Shown here: piece by piece, positions 11,901 through 23,600 of the stretch
How the letters are laid out: each line of letters starts with the position of its first letter
How positions within the stretch are numbered: position 1 is the first letter of the stretch
Source: Micrasema longulum
Taxonomy: Eukaryota; Arthropoda; Insecta; Trichoptera; Brachycentridae
NCBI GenBank assembly: GCA_022494885.1
Contig: JAGVSM010000193.1
Location: 1 to 64,000 of the forward strand
Direction of reading: 5' to 3'
Length of the DNA stretch: 64,000 nt
Notes under the pieces: model-generated
The model's database searches: none
What the model was told of the DNA's origin: nothing
The model's input: only the letters and a program-made list of their open reading frames with translations
Program-made: the position numbers and the translations under genes

Positions 11901-13038
11901 CACAGTCTATTCAAATCTTTAACCTTCGCTTACGTGTGTGTAGCAAAATATTCAAATGTGCGTACTAACACTGGCAATGATTGTACACCTACTTGTTTCA
12001 CCGACAGGTACTCGCACATTATTAACTAACTTAAAACCCACTGTTCTCCATGTGATAACAAAAAGATTTTTTTAATAAAATGTTTTATTTTAACCCTAAA
12101 GGGTAAACAAGACACATATTTTGAGTTGATTTACGTCTTGAAAACCTAATAAAATAAGCTATTTTTAAGATAATACATTTATTGCATTTTTAAAATCCGA
12201 GTGGAAGACTCATCTACAAGTGTAAGATCTAAAAAGTATATTGTTTAGTGTCCTCGGCACGGGTAACCCCAGTGACGTTACATTATTTTTATTATTAATT
12301 ATAGTTTGTAATAGAAAAAATATGAATAAATAAATAACAATGCTCTTGTGATATAAGACCTTTAATTAATACGAAATATAAGATAGTAAATACCTCAATT
12401 CTTGTGGTCTATGTATGTTCCACATTGTTTTACATATCCTATAAACCGTTAAGTCAAACTAAAATCAATATTCATCAAATAACTGTGGAAAGCGCCCTTA
12501 AACTGACAAGCTATATACAAAATAAATCAATTACACTACAAAATTTTTTATGTAAATAAATGTTATAAAAATTTCAAACAATAATGGTACTTCAACATAG
12601 AACACAAAATGGCTAAATGGCCACTAAAAGCGCTTCTTTCAATTTTGATATTGAATAGCAAAATACATATATCAATAGAGTTTAAGTCTTTGCCAAGTTT
12701 GTGAAGTCTCTGAATAGGCGAGTGTATAAAATAATTTGTATTAAATTTTTTAGTATAAAATAACACTGTGACAAAATTTTTATTAGTCATTTCTAGTTTA
12801 TGATTTCATCAAGTTTTTGTAAAAGTTATTTATTTATTCATCAGCTTTCTTTTTACTACTATGTAGAAAAAAATATACAAATAAGGTTGTTATTGTTTTT
12901 TAATGACGTAATCGTTCATTTTATTGTTTGTTTTTAGGTGGAAGTGTGATAGTCCCTCCAGAAGTAATTGTACTGAACTCAATAGTCTTGCCGCACAAAA
13001 TACTGTCTAGAAGTTTCAAACATGAAATCATTTTATAG
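5988..13038 (+). CDS. GMPPA: Mannose-1-phosphate guanylyltransferase regulatory subunit alpha (GMPPA), 3' exons only
   Basis: Six exons splice in frame: 5988-6199, 7085-7181, 9334-9519, 10256-10376, 11573-11716 and 12938-13038 (stop TAG). They encode 286 residues, about the last two thirds of a protein normally near 420. The first exon matches the end of the nucleotidyltransferase domain ([22 protein letters not shown]). Exon 3 gives [15 protein letters not shown]. Exons 3-4 carry the left-handed beta-helix hexapeptides ([35 protein letters not shown]). Exon 5 has [14 protein letters not shown], the alpha-specific C-loop, which distinguishes it from GMPPB. The protein ends [19 protein letters not shown] is a cytosolic, catalytically inactive paralogue that binds GDP-mannose and restrains GMPPB, limiting GDP-mannose supply for glycosylation. 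All junctions are GT-AG. N-terminal exons, about 130-160 codons, lie left of the window; bases 1-5451 are a retrotransposon. Confidence 0.95.
7671..7800 (+). repeat. tRNA-headed SINE in a GMPPA intron
   Basis: A pol III box A-like TGGCCCAGTTGG at 7675-7686 and a perfect box B GGTTCGATTCC at 7723-7733 lie inside a GCGGG/CCCGC T-arm. The 5' and 3' ends do not form an acceptor stem, so this is not a working tRNA gene. The tail has the TCTGGGTGTT words also seen in other SINEs of the window. Confidence 0.65.
8388..8730 (-). mobile_element. LINE 3' end, antisense in a GMPPA intron
   Basis: The block begins with a TCATCATCAT-type microsatellite (the LINE 3' tail read backwards) and then CCTATGTTGGTCCACCGAAGG and GGCCTGCCCATTTCCACTT. 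The same words occur in reverse at 36285-36560, which defines a shared family. No open frame survives. Confidence 0.6.
8755..9050 (+). mobile_element. Fragment of a LINE reverse-transcriptase C-terminus
   Basis: The plus-strand reading [20 protein letters not shown], followed by a WRR..MSTCST-like stretch, is the typical C-terminal tail of RTE-like LINE proteins. The same tail occurs at 33590-33870 ([20 protein letters not shown]) and partly at 16330-16720. It is broken by stops and frameshifts. Confidence 0.55.
9100..9215 (-). repeat. R-family repeat, terminal part
   Basis: Contains AACTCCCTAGGGAG, then CAGCCAGTCTGCAAGCATTT and GGACATACTCAAAACATTGTT. These match the right terminus of the R family, whose best copy is at 23601-23935. 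Confidence 0.7.
9923..10144 (+). repeat. 222-bp direct repeat, copy 1
   Basis: Begins ATACTGAAAGAGATCAG and ends CTTTTTATTCATTAACTTCT. It matches 11008-11229 over the same 222-bp length with few substitutions. The two copies flank the GMPPA exon at 10256-10376 and a LINE fragment. Confidence 0.85.
10430..11007 (-). mobile_element. CR1/Jockey-like LINE 3' end, antisense in a GMPPA intron
   Basis: The minus-strand frame 10658-11002 encodes a reverse-transcriptase C-terminus ([46 protein letters not shown]). Its 3' UTR (10450-10640) contains GCAAAGACAAACAAGGGCAA, shared with 59970-60125 and 61270-61440. A copy of the same LINE C-terminus is at 50470-50775. Confidence 0.75.
11008..11229 (+). repeat. 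222-bp direct repeat, copy 2
   Basis: Second copy of the block at 9923-10144. It begins exactly where the LINE fragment 10430-11007 ends. Bases 11260-11345 just beyond it share the words GCTAACTTCGTAGTCAATAA with 52555-52625 (reverse) and, more weakly, with 45599-45670. Confidence 0.85.
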
Positions 13039-13131
13039 GACCAAATTGAATTAATGATTATATTTTTGTATCCATTGTTAAAAATTCACATGTAATAATT
13101 TCATAGTGTAAACTCGCATTGTGAAATTCAA

Positions 13132-13137
13132 AATAAA
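13132..13137 (+). terminator. GMPPA polyadenylation signal
   Basis: AATAAA about 95 bases after the GMPPA stop codon, the first canonical hexamer downstream. This gives a short 3' UTR. Confidence 0.6.
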
Positions 13138-13550
13138 CAATGATTATATTATAATATAACATATCGTCGCCGTTCAGGAAAAAGTTGCTAATCTATAAAC
13201 ATCATTTTGAAAAATTGGAGACCGACGAAAAATCAGAATTTTGTGTTTTGTACAGAATATAATTCATTTGTGTCTTTTTAATGAATTCCATTGGTAACTT
13301 TTCTTTCTGATACATTTTAAATATCTGGAAGGTTTTTAATGAGGCAAGGTGGCTAAAATTTGGTTACGTGACTGTTTCTTGTTTATAATCTGGAAAATGA
13401 AAGCTATAAGAAGTGAAAGGAAGGAAATATTAGGAATAATCATAATGTTATTAATGTAAAGAAATATTTTTTAACATGTTTTTCACAATATATAATAATA
13501 CAGGTAGTCACATAGTAAAAAATAAACAATTCAGATTTACGCAAATTTTT

Positions 13551-14160
13551 CTAACTAAGTCCCCATATGCATCGTTGTAACATTTGAGCTGCATTGCAAA
13601 GTCCGAATGTCGTCGCTGTGAATTTATACAATTTGAATGGTGTTATTATCGCTCTCTTTGGTACATCTTCTGTTTCTACTGGTATTTGATGACATGCTTT
13701 TACGGGGTCTATTGTGGTGAACATGTTTGTGCCTCTGTGTTGTTGGATATTTGTCTTTGTCTTTGATAATCCCTGCATGGTCTCCATTAACTGATCTCTG
13801 GGCTTGTATTGGTTCCGCTTGAACTCGCTCATACGACGTTAACTTCTGGTGTGCTGTATACCTCCAGTATTCTATCTGCAGTGGTTGCTATTGTTGACAT
13901 GTATTACATCTGGTATTGCCGACAGTATGACTTGGGCTTGTTTTGGTAGTCTTTGTGTCCAAAGTGACTACTATTGAACTGTTAGCTAAGGTTGGACTTG
14001 CTAATTCTCGCATATGTCTAGGAGTTCTGTTGGCTTCTTGTCTCGTAGCTGTATTCCAGTCAATAGTCTTGTCAGTCTTATTTCTTCTGATTCCGTGAGT
14101 CTCGATATTAGCTTCTGCTTGATGAATGGTGAGTCGTACATTCCTTTTGTGTACTTTTTC
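13551..14160 (-). pseudogene. Degenerate gypsy reverse-transcriptase fragment
   Basis: The minus-strand frame 13551-13832 reads FTTIDPVKACHQIPVETEDV and then KRAIITPFKLYKFTATTFGL. This is the RT block containing the first palm Asp, but of a different and more decayed gypsy family than the element at 1-5451. The upstream bases (13833-14160) have no intact frame but are not obviously host sequence. Confidence 0.7.
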
Positions 14161-15656
14161 ATATGTTTTTCACTAAATACTGCAATAACAACATTATTTA
14201 TTTAAAATCTCTTTAACTGTTCATTTTGACAGTAAGTAAATATGTTATGACTGCCACATTTTGTATTATGGAAGTCTTGACAAATTATGAAAGATTATAG
14301 ATAAAAATCACTTCTATCATACAAACCCCTCTTCACTCTCCTAAACTTCCTATCCTCAAACTATTATTGGAATATCTCAAAATCAACAAATTTGTCGGTG
14401 ATGTCCTCCTTACTTAAGTTTATTTTTTTTATAATATTTAACAGGTAACACGCCATTAAAATTATAAAAAAATATTTTTAAAAACACATTAGTGTGTCAT
14501 TATGCACTCGGTATGCAGTTGTAATGACTTTTCCAGATATGGTTTGGCACAGCGTACTACGTTTCAAATTCTATTAAATGTCATACTTACCTAAAAACAG
14601 TTTTTTTACTGTGTAAATGTGTTAATAAAATAAACCAAATTACGTATGTTTTAATATTTTCAGTACATTCCAATATGGATTTTAAATTTACTGGAATTAA
14701 TTAACATTAATATTATATTAATATATTAATATTTTTTGTGTATAATATGATTTATTTTATATATTTAGTTATACATTTATTTTTGGGATGTAATAAGATA
14801 GATTAGTTTTTTGAATATTATTTAAAAATCTGTACTATCACCACGAATCGACATGTCATTCTTTTATTGGCTATATCTAGAATATTTCAATGCCCCCAAC
14901 AATTTAAAAAAAGAAAAGATAACGAATCATGATACTCGTGCAATCATTCAAGTAAGAAAGAGATACACATATTTCCATAGTTCAAATTTGTTTCTGTGTA
15001 ACTCATTACCACAGATACGACACTAGCTGGCAGCTGTCAACATTTTGAAAATGGTCCGGCTTTGACTCTACTTCACAGAATTGTGTACGTCACTATTTAT
15101 TGATTGATGCAGAGCAATTTTTTTCTGAAATGTATTAAAATCCTTATCCAATTGTGTAAAATATTTTAAAATAAAAAAATTATCTATTTTTATACTTTTA
15201 CTTTTTAAGTTGTACCTCAATAATGCACAATCTACATTAATTTTTTTAGTTGATTTTGTATAAATATTATATTATAATGGTTTAACTAATTTTTGATTGA
15301 AAATGCACATGTTTCAAAACTAATAAAAAAATGTTTCATTATTTTCCCGATTTTTTAAGAGAGGTTGAGAGATATGGAGGAGTCTGTTAGTGCTTGAAGT
15401 CCCTATACCAAAAAAGTTCATTATTCAAGAGAGGGGATTGTTTGTGTCTGTAGCTATTTTTCACATAAAATTACCCAAGTTAATATGAGCAAATATTTCA
15501 CAAATATTTTTTATTGTGTTACAATAATGACTTATTATTTCCATTTAAAGTGAATCCATTATGAACCTTAATATAAAACACTGAAATATTTTCAATCGTA
15601 ATTGTTAGAAAAGACTACAAGCCGTGGTAGTGGATAGGTTTGTTTCTTTATTTAAA

Positions 15657-15725
15657 TACACCCCTTCTGGAGTTCCCCAGGGGTCGATTCTAGGCCCTCT
15701 TCTCTTTAATATTTGCCTAAATTAC
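15657..15725 (+). pseudogene. Isolated non-LTR reverse-transcriptase block
   Basis: The frame reads YTPSGVPQGSILGPLLFNIC. GVPQGSILGPLLF is the diagnostic RT motif of Jockey/CR1-type LINEs. Only about 23 codons are recognisable; flanking bases are AT-rich and frameless. Confidence 0.75.
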
Positions 15726-15809
15726 TTTTTGTGTATGTTTTTTAAATTTATTTTTGTCCACTTTTTTATTACGTTTTTTTTTTAAATTTTAAAAAAAAAA
15801 TATTTTTTT

Positions 15810-15995
15810 TATTGCTGATAAGGAAGTTCAGTGCTACGGGAAATTGGATTAAAAATATGTTTTCTTACATGCCGTAAAAATTTGGGCATTTAATTGTAGG
15901 GCGAAGTTCCTCTAAAATGTATGAAAATATTTATAAAAATTGCATGACGTCACTATTTCTTTTAAATCAACCAATGATAAGAGAGTTATAAAAGA
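15810..15995 (-). repeat. Partial MITE of the GAGGAAGTTC family
   Basis: AAGGAAGTTCAGTGCTACGG followed by TTTAATTGTAGGGCGAAGTT matches, in the opposite orientation, the right half of the MITE at 29221-29570. Confidence 0.6.
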
Positions 15996-16329
15996 TTTCC
16001 GGTTTACAGTAAGTCAACTGACGAATCAGCAGAACGGATCGAAAAGATAGGGAAGAGATTCGAGACGTCATATGAGAAGAATAAAAAAAAAACGTTAAAA
16101 ATCATAATATATATTTTTTTTAAACCACTGAATTTTTTTCATTGAATCTTTAAAAGACATTAACAACATCTAAAGAGACCTAAATAGGCTTGTTAAATAC
16201 TAACTTCTACCTTTATTTAAATGTTTCCAAATGCTACAAAGTGACCTATAATAGAAATTAAATGATAAAATCATATTTTTTTCCAATTTTAAAATTAAAA
16301 TAAAACAACTTTATTTTTACTCTTCTTCT

Positions 16330-16720
16330 TTTTCTCCACATTCACTCCTAGATGGAGCATGTGGACATTACCAAACACTTCTAGGAGACCCTAGCGCCAG
16401 CACTTTCGCCTCCTACCACGTCAATCCCGCGTTCCTTATTTCAGCCGAATAAAGCCGAAATATAAAAATATAAATAATAAATATCGACATCGGTGGCTTT
16501 CCAGAATGGCAGGAGCCCGTAGGAATGAAAAAGGGGCAGCTTGAGTTAAGGCTCTCCCGAGGCATCCGCAGCACGTGTCCAAAACACCAAACTTCAGAGC
16601 GCTTGAAAATAATATTAAGTATAACAAGGTGGATTGATTTCATAACTAACATTGAAGTCCGAGAACAGACGCTGCAGCCTCCTATTATGACAAAGGTTTC
16701 GAGGGTGGGGCGGAGGACTT
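16330..16720 (-). mobile_element. Rearranged LINE C-terminus fragment
   Basis: Minus-strand pieces read SAEIRNAGLTW (16413-16450) and FGVLDTCCGC-like (around 16570). Plus-strand bases 16617-16670 match GGTTTGATTTCATAACTAAC at 8800-8830. It is a scrambled relative of the 8755 and 33590 fragments. Confidence 0.5.
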
Positions 16721-17574
16721 AGTCTGCTTTATTACCGCTAGTTTCGAAACCAATCGGTTATAAATTTAAAATGCACAAAGTTCTTTTATTTTTAATGAAT
16801 AGCCACAAAGTTACTGTTTCAAAAAATATAAATTTTACAATGTAATTTAAATTGGCGGCTAAAGATGTGATTTGATTCTAGCAACTCGATAACTGTCAAC
16901 TGTCACTGCCGTCACCTGATTTGACAGTCTCAAGTTCAAATGTATTATTATTTTTAAATTAAAATAAAGTTGGTAGATGTATCTGTGAATGGTGAAGCGA
17001 ATCTCTTATCAATTTATCATTGTAAATGTAAATTACATACACGTTAGATAACTCCAGTGCTGTGTTATTACAAGGTAGCATATTACTTATATTTTAACCA
17101 CTAAAAATAAAATTGTGCTTATTTTGTATTTGTTATTATTTACATCGCATCAAGTCAAATTCTTTATGTTTATTATAAAATGTTCTTTGAATTTTCATTT
17201 GTTTTCTAAGCATGAGTTTATTCCGTTTTTAAAAGTATTTAGAATTATGGACCAGCAAACTGTCAAAAAAACTTTTAATTCGATTTTTGAAAATGATGTG
17301 TTTGCATTTTAAAATATTTTTTTGGATGATTAGGTACTTTAATTATATTTTTAAAACAATCAGCTCAAATCAAAGTTCTGATCTCAGTTTACCACTAAAT
17401 ATTTGTGGTTAACTGGAATCTTCCTTCATGAATGATTAATAGATAAGTCGTGCATTCAAAAAGTCATAGTATGATTAGAAGAACTGAAACTTGAAAAAAA
17501 TGTAAATATATACACATCTACGTACATATCTAAAAAATATTGTTGGTAAATCCACCTGGTCTATGAAGAAGTAT

Positions 17575-18215
17575 AGAAATTGAAAAGATAAAATTTTCAG
17601 GCGTTGCCTAGTATGTAGGTGAAATAATTCAATTAGGTGAATCTCACTCGCATAAATAAAGATTTCAGCTCTTAAACTTCACAAACATCAACAGATGAAA
17701 GAATTGAAGGGATGTACAGGGTGTTCATTAAACCCTGTCACATCCGAAACCACGATGATCAGTATGAGCAAGAAGACATATTGGCACATTAAAATAAATT
17801 TTTGGAATTAATAAAATTTAAAGAAATAAAATCTTAAAAAAAGAAAATGGTTGCTTACTTCTGCATGAGTGAAATAAGGAGGGGGAGGGGGGAGTCTGAT
17901 ACGCCGATAAATGCGCGGCCGCGCTCCCCGCGCTTCTCCCCTGCAGAAGTAAACAACCATTTGTTTTTTTAAATATTTTATTTTGAAAAAAACTCTGTTA
18001 TATTTTTTTTTAAATATGCTAATATGTCTTATTGCCCATACTGATCATCGTGGTTTTGGATGTGACTGGGTTTAAAGAACACCCTGTAGATGTTTGAATG
18101 TGGGCAGAGTGGGTAAAGTGACCACTTAAACCAGCCAATGACAGGTCATAAGCCCTGTAGATGCCTAGACTTCTATATTACCTTATCTTAAATGTTCTTC
18201 ATCTCTGTTGTAATA
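17575..18215 (+). repeat. R-family repeat interrupted by a Tc1/mariner-type MITE
   Basis: The left part (CAGGCGTTGCCTAGTATGTA, GGTGAAATAATTCAATTAGG) and the right part (ACCAGCCAATGACAGGTCAT, AAGCCCTGTAGATGCCTAGA) align in order with the uninterrupted copy at 51705-52045. They are split at 17715-18088 by the inserted element. Confidence 0.75.
17717..18086. mobile_element. 370-bp MITE with long TIRs and TA target duplication
   Basis: The left end is CAGGGTGTTCATTAAACCCT and the right end is its near-complement. The arms stay complementary for roughly 80 bp (CACGATGATCAGTATG and AAGACATATT are shared). TA flanks both ends (17715-17716 and 18087-18088), the Tc1/mariner target duplication. The core is strikingly GC-rich (GCGCGGCCGCGCTCCCCGCG). 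No transposase frame is present. Confidence 0.85.
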
Positions 18216-18235
18216 TGTGTACTGATTAAGATGAA

Positions 18236-18410
18236 TCGGGTTGTGGTCCCGTGGCTAGTGTTGCGGACTCACGGATCAGAGGTCCGAGGTTTCAACCCCA
18301 CTCTACCCCAACTTGATTTCCATTTTCTAATAGTGAGTTATTTACAATTCGTTGAAAATGGTCGCCAAAATTGAAATATTTGGGTAAATTATAAGAACGC
18401 TGATATTATT
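18236..18410 (+). repeat. SINE, GTGGTCCCGTGGCTAGTG family
   Basis: The head GTGGTCCCGTGGCTAGTGTT has a degenerate tRNA B-box region (GAGGTTTCAACCCC). The body has TTATTTACAATTCGTTGAAA and ATATTTGGGTAAATT. Further copies are at 33450, 38735, 54150 and 54470, with a body-only copy at 52455. Confidence 0.7.
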
Positions 18411-20613
18411 ATTTTTTATTTTAAAAGATACCTTTTTTATTATTTAACACTTAACACTAACTTATTGTTATATTATCAAAGCACTCGATAGAATTACCAA
18501 AATAATTACCTAAAGGTTTATTAATTCATTTATTATTTCACAGTACATTTGTCAATAAATGCAAATATAAGTACCTAAATTCCTTATCACTAAGAAAACA
18601 CCGGGCCTCACCCTACACTATTGGTTTTTACCATAAATATAATTAATTATTACTTAAGTACCTAGAATTATATAACTGTATATAAGAACCTTCAGTCTAC
18701 TTAATCTTATTTATTTGACACTTTATATACATATACAATATATATAAGGGCGGGCATATTGCCTTAAGGCAATTTCTTCCTACCTACCCAAACCGTTCAG
18801 TTTGAGAAAATTATAAATACATGGACATATTGAATCTTACAATTTTATACAAAAATTAAAATCAAAGATTAACAAAATAAAAAAATATATAAAAAAATTA
18901 ACACTATACTATGAAGAGAGGATAGGGGATGGGAAGGAAAGAAGAAGGATAAAGGAACAATTTAACTATTAAGATAGTGACATTTCAATCTTGACTTAAA
19001 TGTAAATAAAGAAAGGGCGAATCTTCACATTAGTTTGAAAATACCTTAACAAGTCCGAAACAATTATCAGTTATTTTGTTTACAAATAAAATAAACTGTT
19101 TTAGTAGACTCAAATCAGTGTTTAATTTTAGTATTAAATGTTTTTCTTTATTAAAATGATTATATTTTAACGGGGTGTTAAGAAGCGCTTTTTTTCTCAT
19201 AAATAAGCCAATCTTGAATTAAAAAGCGACATTTTATTTCAGTAGTATTGTTTACATTAGTTTAGTAAGAAAGCCAGTCACAAACTAGCTAAGTAATCTA
19301 GGGTTTGAATGTTTTAAATATTTGCAATTTTTAAACATAGGAAGAGTAGTGAATGTTTAAGTTGTAAACATATTCATGACAAACAACTGTAATTGCATTG
19401 ATAAAGAGATATTGCTGATAAGATAAAAAATATTTCATGAAAATAAGATAACAAATAAATGAAATATTGAGATTTTCAATAGCTTGAAGCCATCTTTAAG
19501 TAACAAACCAGATCTGTATGGTAAGTACACCTGGCTTAGGCTACAAAAAATAAAACTAATTTTGCTGTTTTTAGTTCTTCGACTTTATGGCAGTACGCAG
19601 TATCTATAGATACAGCATCACTTAACTCTGCTCAATCAATGCTATTAGTCGAGTTACATCATATGAACTTACTTTTATTTATTTTTTTATTGTTACTTAA
19701 GACATTGACAAAAAACACTTTTAAATAATGTTCCGCCAGGACAAGTTTTTGTACATTTTATTAAAAATACAAAATATTTATTTTTTATTTATGTTTCAAA
19801 CGAAGGGTCGACCTAACTTCTTACCAAATTTTCAATTATTCTTCTATTCGTTTGCGAGGGATATAAAAAAATGTATTTTTATTTATCTCAAAACTAGCTA
19901 TTTTAGGATACAACATATTGCCATAACTTGGGAGACTTCTTGCAATTGTATTATGAAAATATTTTACTGTATGTTAATATAATATAAATATTTTAATCTT
20001 CTCTTAAATGTACGGAAAGAAGAATAAAAATAGTTTAAAATTTTACATATTTTGAATTTACGCACCATGTCCATTTAATTTATTTATGCCCATAAGGTTT
20101 TTGCATTGTCGTACACAAATTAGTTCGCCAATTATAAATGTCTGTTTAAAAAAGTCCACAGATTTTGTAAAACTATTAGTCAAAAATTGTGAAAAAATAA
20201 AACAGCAGATTTGAAAAATCTGTAACTTATTAAAGTCATGTAGGTGTTAAAAACATGTGAAAATTAAAAAAAATGTTTTAGCTTGGTTTAACTATGAAAT
20301 TCGGTGGTTTCGTTAAGCCAAAAAATATTTTAAAATGTCGTATTATCATCGTTTTGATTTTTAAAAAAGTTTTGTAATTATGCAATTAATTTGCACCTGA
20401 TGTCACGAGTTGTCGTCATTAAGATGTGCTGACATTTAAAAGTAGAACTAGGCAGATAGATTAAATAGATTCTATTTTATCTTATTAGCTGATAAGGTTG
20501 CTTTAGCTTTCTTCAGAGTTAACTTTATTACCTTCATCCCTGTTTTGAAAGAAGTCACTGTTAAAATTTAAAAATCTGTAATAGTTAAAATGAAATAAAT
20601 GTTCTCATTTCAG

Positions 20614-23600
20614 ATGGGAGACACGAAAGACAGTGGAAAATTTCAGTTTGCCATTGATCGTGGTGGCACCTTTACTGATGTGTTCTGTCGCTGTCCAAAT
20701 GGGTCTGTCAGGACCCTCAAATTGCTCTCCGAGGATCCCAAGAACTACAATGATGCTCCTACTGAGGGTATCCGAAGGATTTTACAACAGGTATCCTTAG
20801 TGTATATAATTTATGATCAAAAATGACCGCGAATTTGTAAAAATAAACAACTTCAGCTCAATTATTCATGAATATTAATTTTATCCCCTTCAAAGTAATC
20901 ACTGTTAACAAAAAGCTGACTGTAGCGAAAAAACGAATTTCATTCAGTTTTGTAAAAGGCTGAAAATATTTGAAGGAACACTGAAATGGACATACCTTTG
21001 ATACTATGAGGATGTTCTTCAATTTTGGGCCCTAGATGATGAAATTCACTATGAATTATGTAATGATTTATGATAACTTTTACAATGATACACGAGGAAT
21101 CCAAACATTTTGATGCAATCTAGTGTAATGTCAAAATGTTTTTTGTTTTGTTCCAAATCCAAATGTTATATTTTTGTATTTTTCGTATCTTAATGTAAGG
21201 TAGGTACCATAAGGATGGGTCAAGGGAAGGATAGGAAAGAAAGATAATCGGCCAGGAATAATATTGATTAATGCTGTTATTTACTAAACAATCACCTAAG
21301 TTTTGTTGCTTAGATAAACTAGTTTTTTTGTTGCCCTTAATGTCATAATTTCCTATTTTAGGAAACGGGAAAGTCTATGGAACGATCGGAAAAGGTAGAT
21401 GAATCACTCATCGACTGGATTAGGATGGGAACAACTGTCGCTACTAACGCCCTTCTAGAAAGGAAAGGAGAGAAGATGGCTCTCGTGATAAACAAGGGAT
21501 TTAAAGACTTATTGTTCATTGGGAATCAGGCCAGACCTAATATCTTTCAATTGGTGAGCAAATTGAATTTTTTTCGGTGCTATATTGTCGGGTTTTCGGC
21601 GCAAGTTGGTAACTACAAATTTGAAAAAATGAGATGTCTTTATAAATGGCATCACATAATTTTTGTTTAAAAAGTAAATAAAATTATTTCACATTTTATA
21701 AATACAAAAAATAATACTTTGTAATATCCAACTTGCAGTTTTACTTGAATTGTTGATTTGGGACGAACCTTTAACTAGTAAAATGTAGTATCAACTTGTT
21801 ACAGAAACCCGACCACATATGAGAAGGCTTTTTTAATCAAACAGGTCATTGAATTACTTTTGATACTGTAGTGAACTGTGTTAATTTTGTCCAGGCTATT
21901 CAAAAGCCGGATGTTCTGTATTCCGAGGTCCTGGAGGTAGACTGTCGCGTAGTTCCTGCCTTGGAGGATAGGTGTATGCTGGACGGGAGTCAACCGTCAT
22001 CTGAAGGTGGGAGAGGATGGAGAACAGTCACAGGTAAGACATTAGATGAGAACGAGACTTACTGAACAAGAACGCATAGGCCAGTGACGGGTAACCTGTG
22101 ACACACGTGTCAGAGCTGACACGCCAAGACATTTCGGGTGACATAAATAGTTTACGGACAATCTTCGCCCATGAGCGAGCGATGCGCTTTCTTAATTTCT
22201 CTTTCATTTACTAGGGCTGCGGAAATTATAAATATTCCTTCATATGGCACCCGAATCAAGCCAGGTTTTTTTTTAATGCTGACATGCCAAGCTAAAAACA
22301 TTACCAATCACTGGCATAGGGAAACTGTCAGAGTTTGAAGAACTTTCAAACTATACAATCCTTTTACTGGATTGATGAAAAAAAAGTGGTTACCAGACGT
22401 TGAATTATAATACATATATGAATTTTGCATATAATAGCAATTTTTCATTTCATTTCAAAGGCATATGTATACATTTTAGTTCTACGGTGAAAGACAACAT
22501 TTTGAAATTTTGTAATCACAGAAGAATTTTTGTTAACTCTTTCATCATCATTTTTTCCCTCTAGCACCCACAACTATCTAAATAAATACATTACATTACA
22601 TTACAAATTGCCGATGGTTATGCCTGTTGGAAGGGCTACCGCTATGCTGAACAACATCGCTCTGGATGTGGATCTGTTCCATGTATCCGAAGGGGTTTTT
22701 CAGAGCACTCCTACTATTTTGACAAGTCTCTTTATGTATTTTTTGTCTTTTTATAATATCTACATCTGGTTAAACCTAAGGATATTAAAGAGCTCGCCCC
22801 CTACCTAATACCCCAATACTTAACAGATCTGGGCTTAGAGAGGGAAATTTAGCAAAATGAAAACTCTCGCCTTCCACGCATTATCCAGGCTCTTTATAGA
22901 CCTGGGCTTGGAGGGCGAGAGCTATTCACGCGGACCTGTCACAGTAGATCTTCACAGGTCGCAGTGACGTCACCAGCTTGAATAGCACTGACCCCCACCT
23001 CTAAGAATAACATGTACGTCTTGAATTTTAGTTTGTTAAGTACATGTTATTTTTTAAAAAACTAATTGAATTGAAAAAAAAAATGCATCGGAGTACCAAC
23101 GCAGTGCCCTACCACTGGATGGGGATCGGGAACGATGATGTTATTTTAGTTGAATGAAAGAACTTGCAAAGCCTCAATCACCCATCAAGAACCGTTTTAA
23201 AAATCGCAAAGCTATTGCTATATTTCTCTACCTGCAGGCACAACCGGGGAAGATTTGTACGTGGTACAGGAGCTGAATAAAGAATCTGTAAGGAGAGGTT
23301 TGGCGGAGTTAAAGGAGCGAACAGGCATCAATAGTATCGCTGTACTTCTCGCTCACAGCTTCACATTCAGAGAACACGAGCTGCGGATTGGAGCGATCGC
23401 TAAGGAACTTGGTAAGGCTGGTTTGAAGAATCAATTTAATGATTATTTTTTCTCATTATTTTAAAAATTAATCTCTGCTCTAATCCACACATCCACAAAA
23501 CTAAGATAATTAATCATACAAATGAAGGTATTAGAAGCAAACTAAGAAATCTCCATTGAAGAGATATTTGCAAAAAACGTGTGAGATTTATAATTATGAC

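Larger units (their letters stand above)
13139..20613. other. Intergenic region between GMPPA and OPLAH
   Basis: Apart from the TE pieces listed separately I see no protein-coding exon. Bases 18740-18990, with a 16-bp palindrome around ATTGCCTTAAGGCAAT near 18763, look like an antisense LINE 3' UTR, but no protein confirms it. The OPLAH promoter and a 5' UTR exon should lie here, because the first coding exon starts directly at a splice acceptor; I cannot locate them from sequence alone. Confidence 0.5.
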
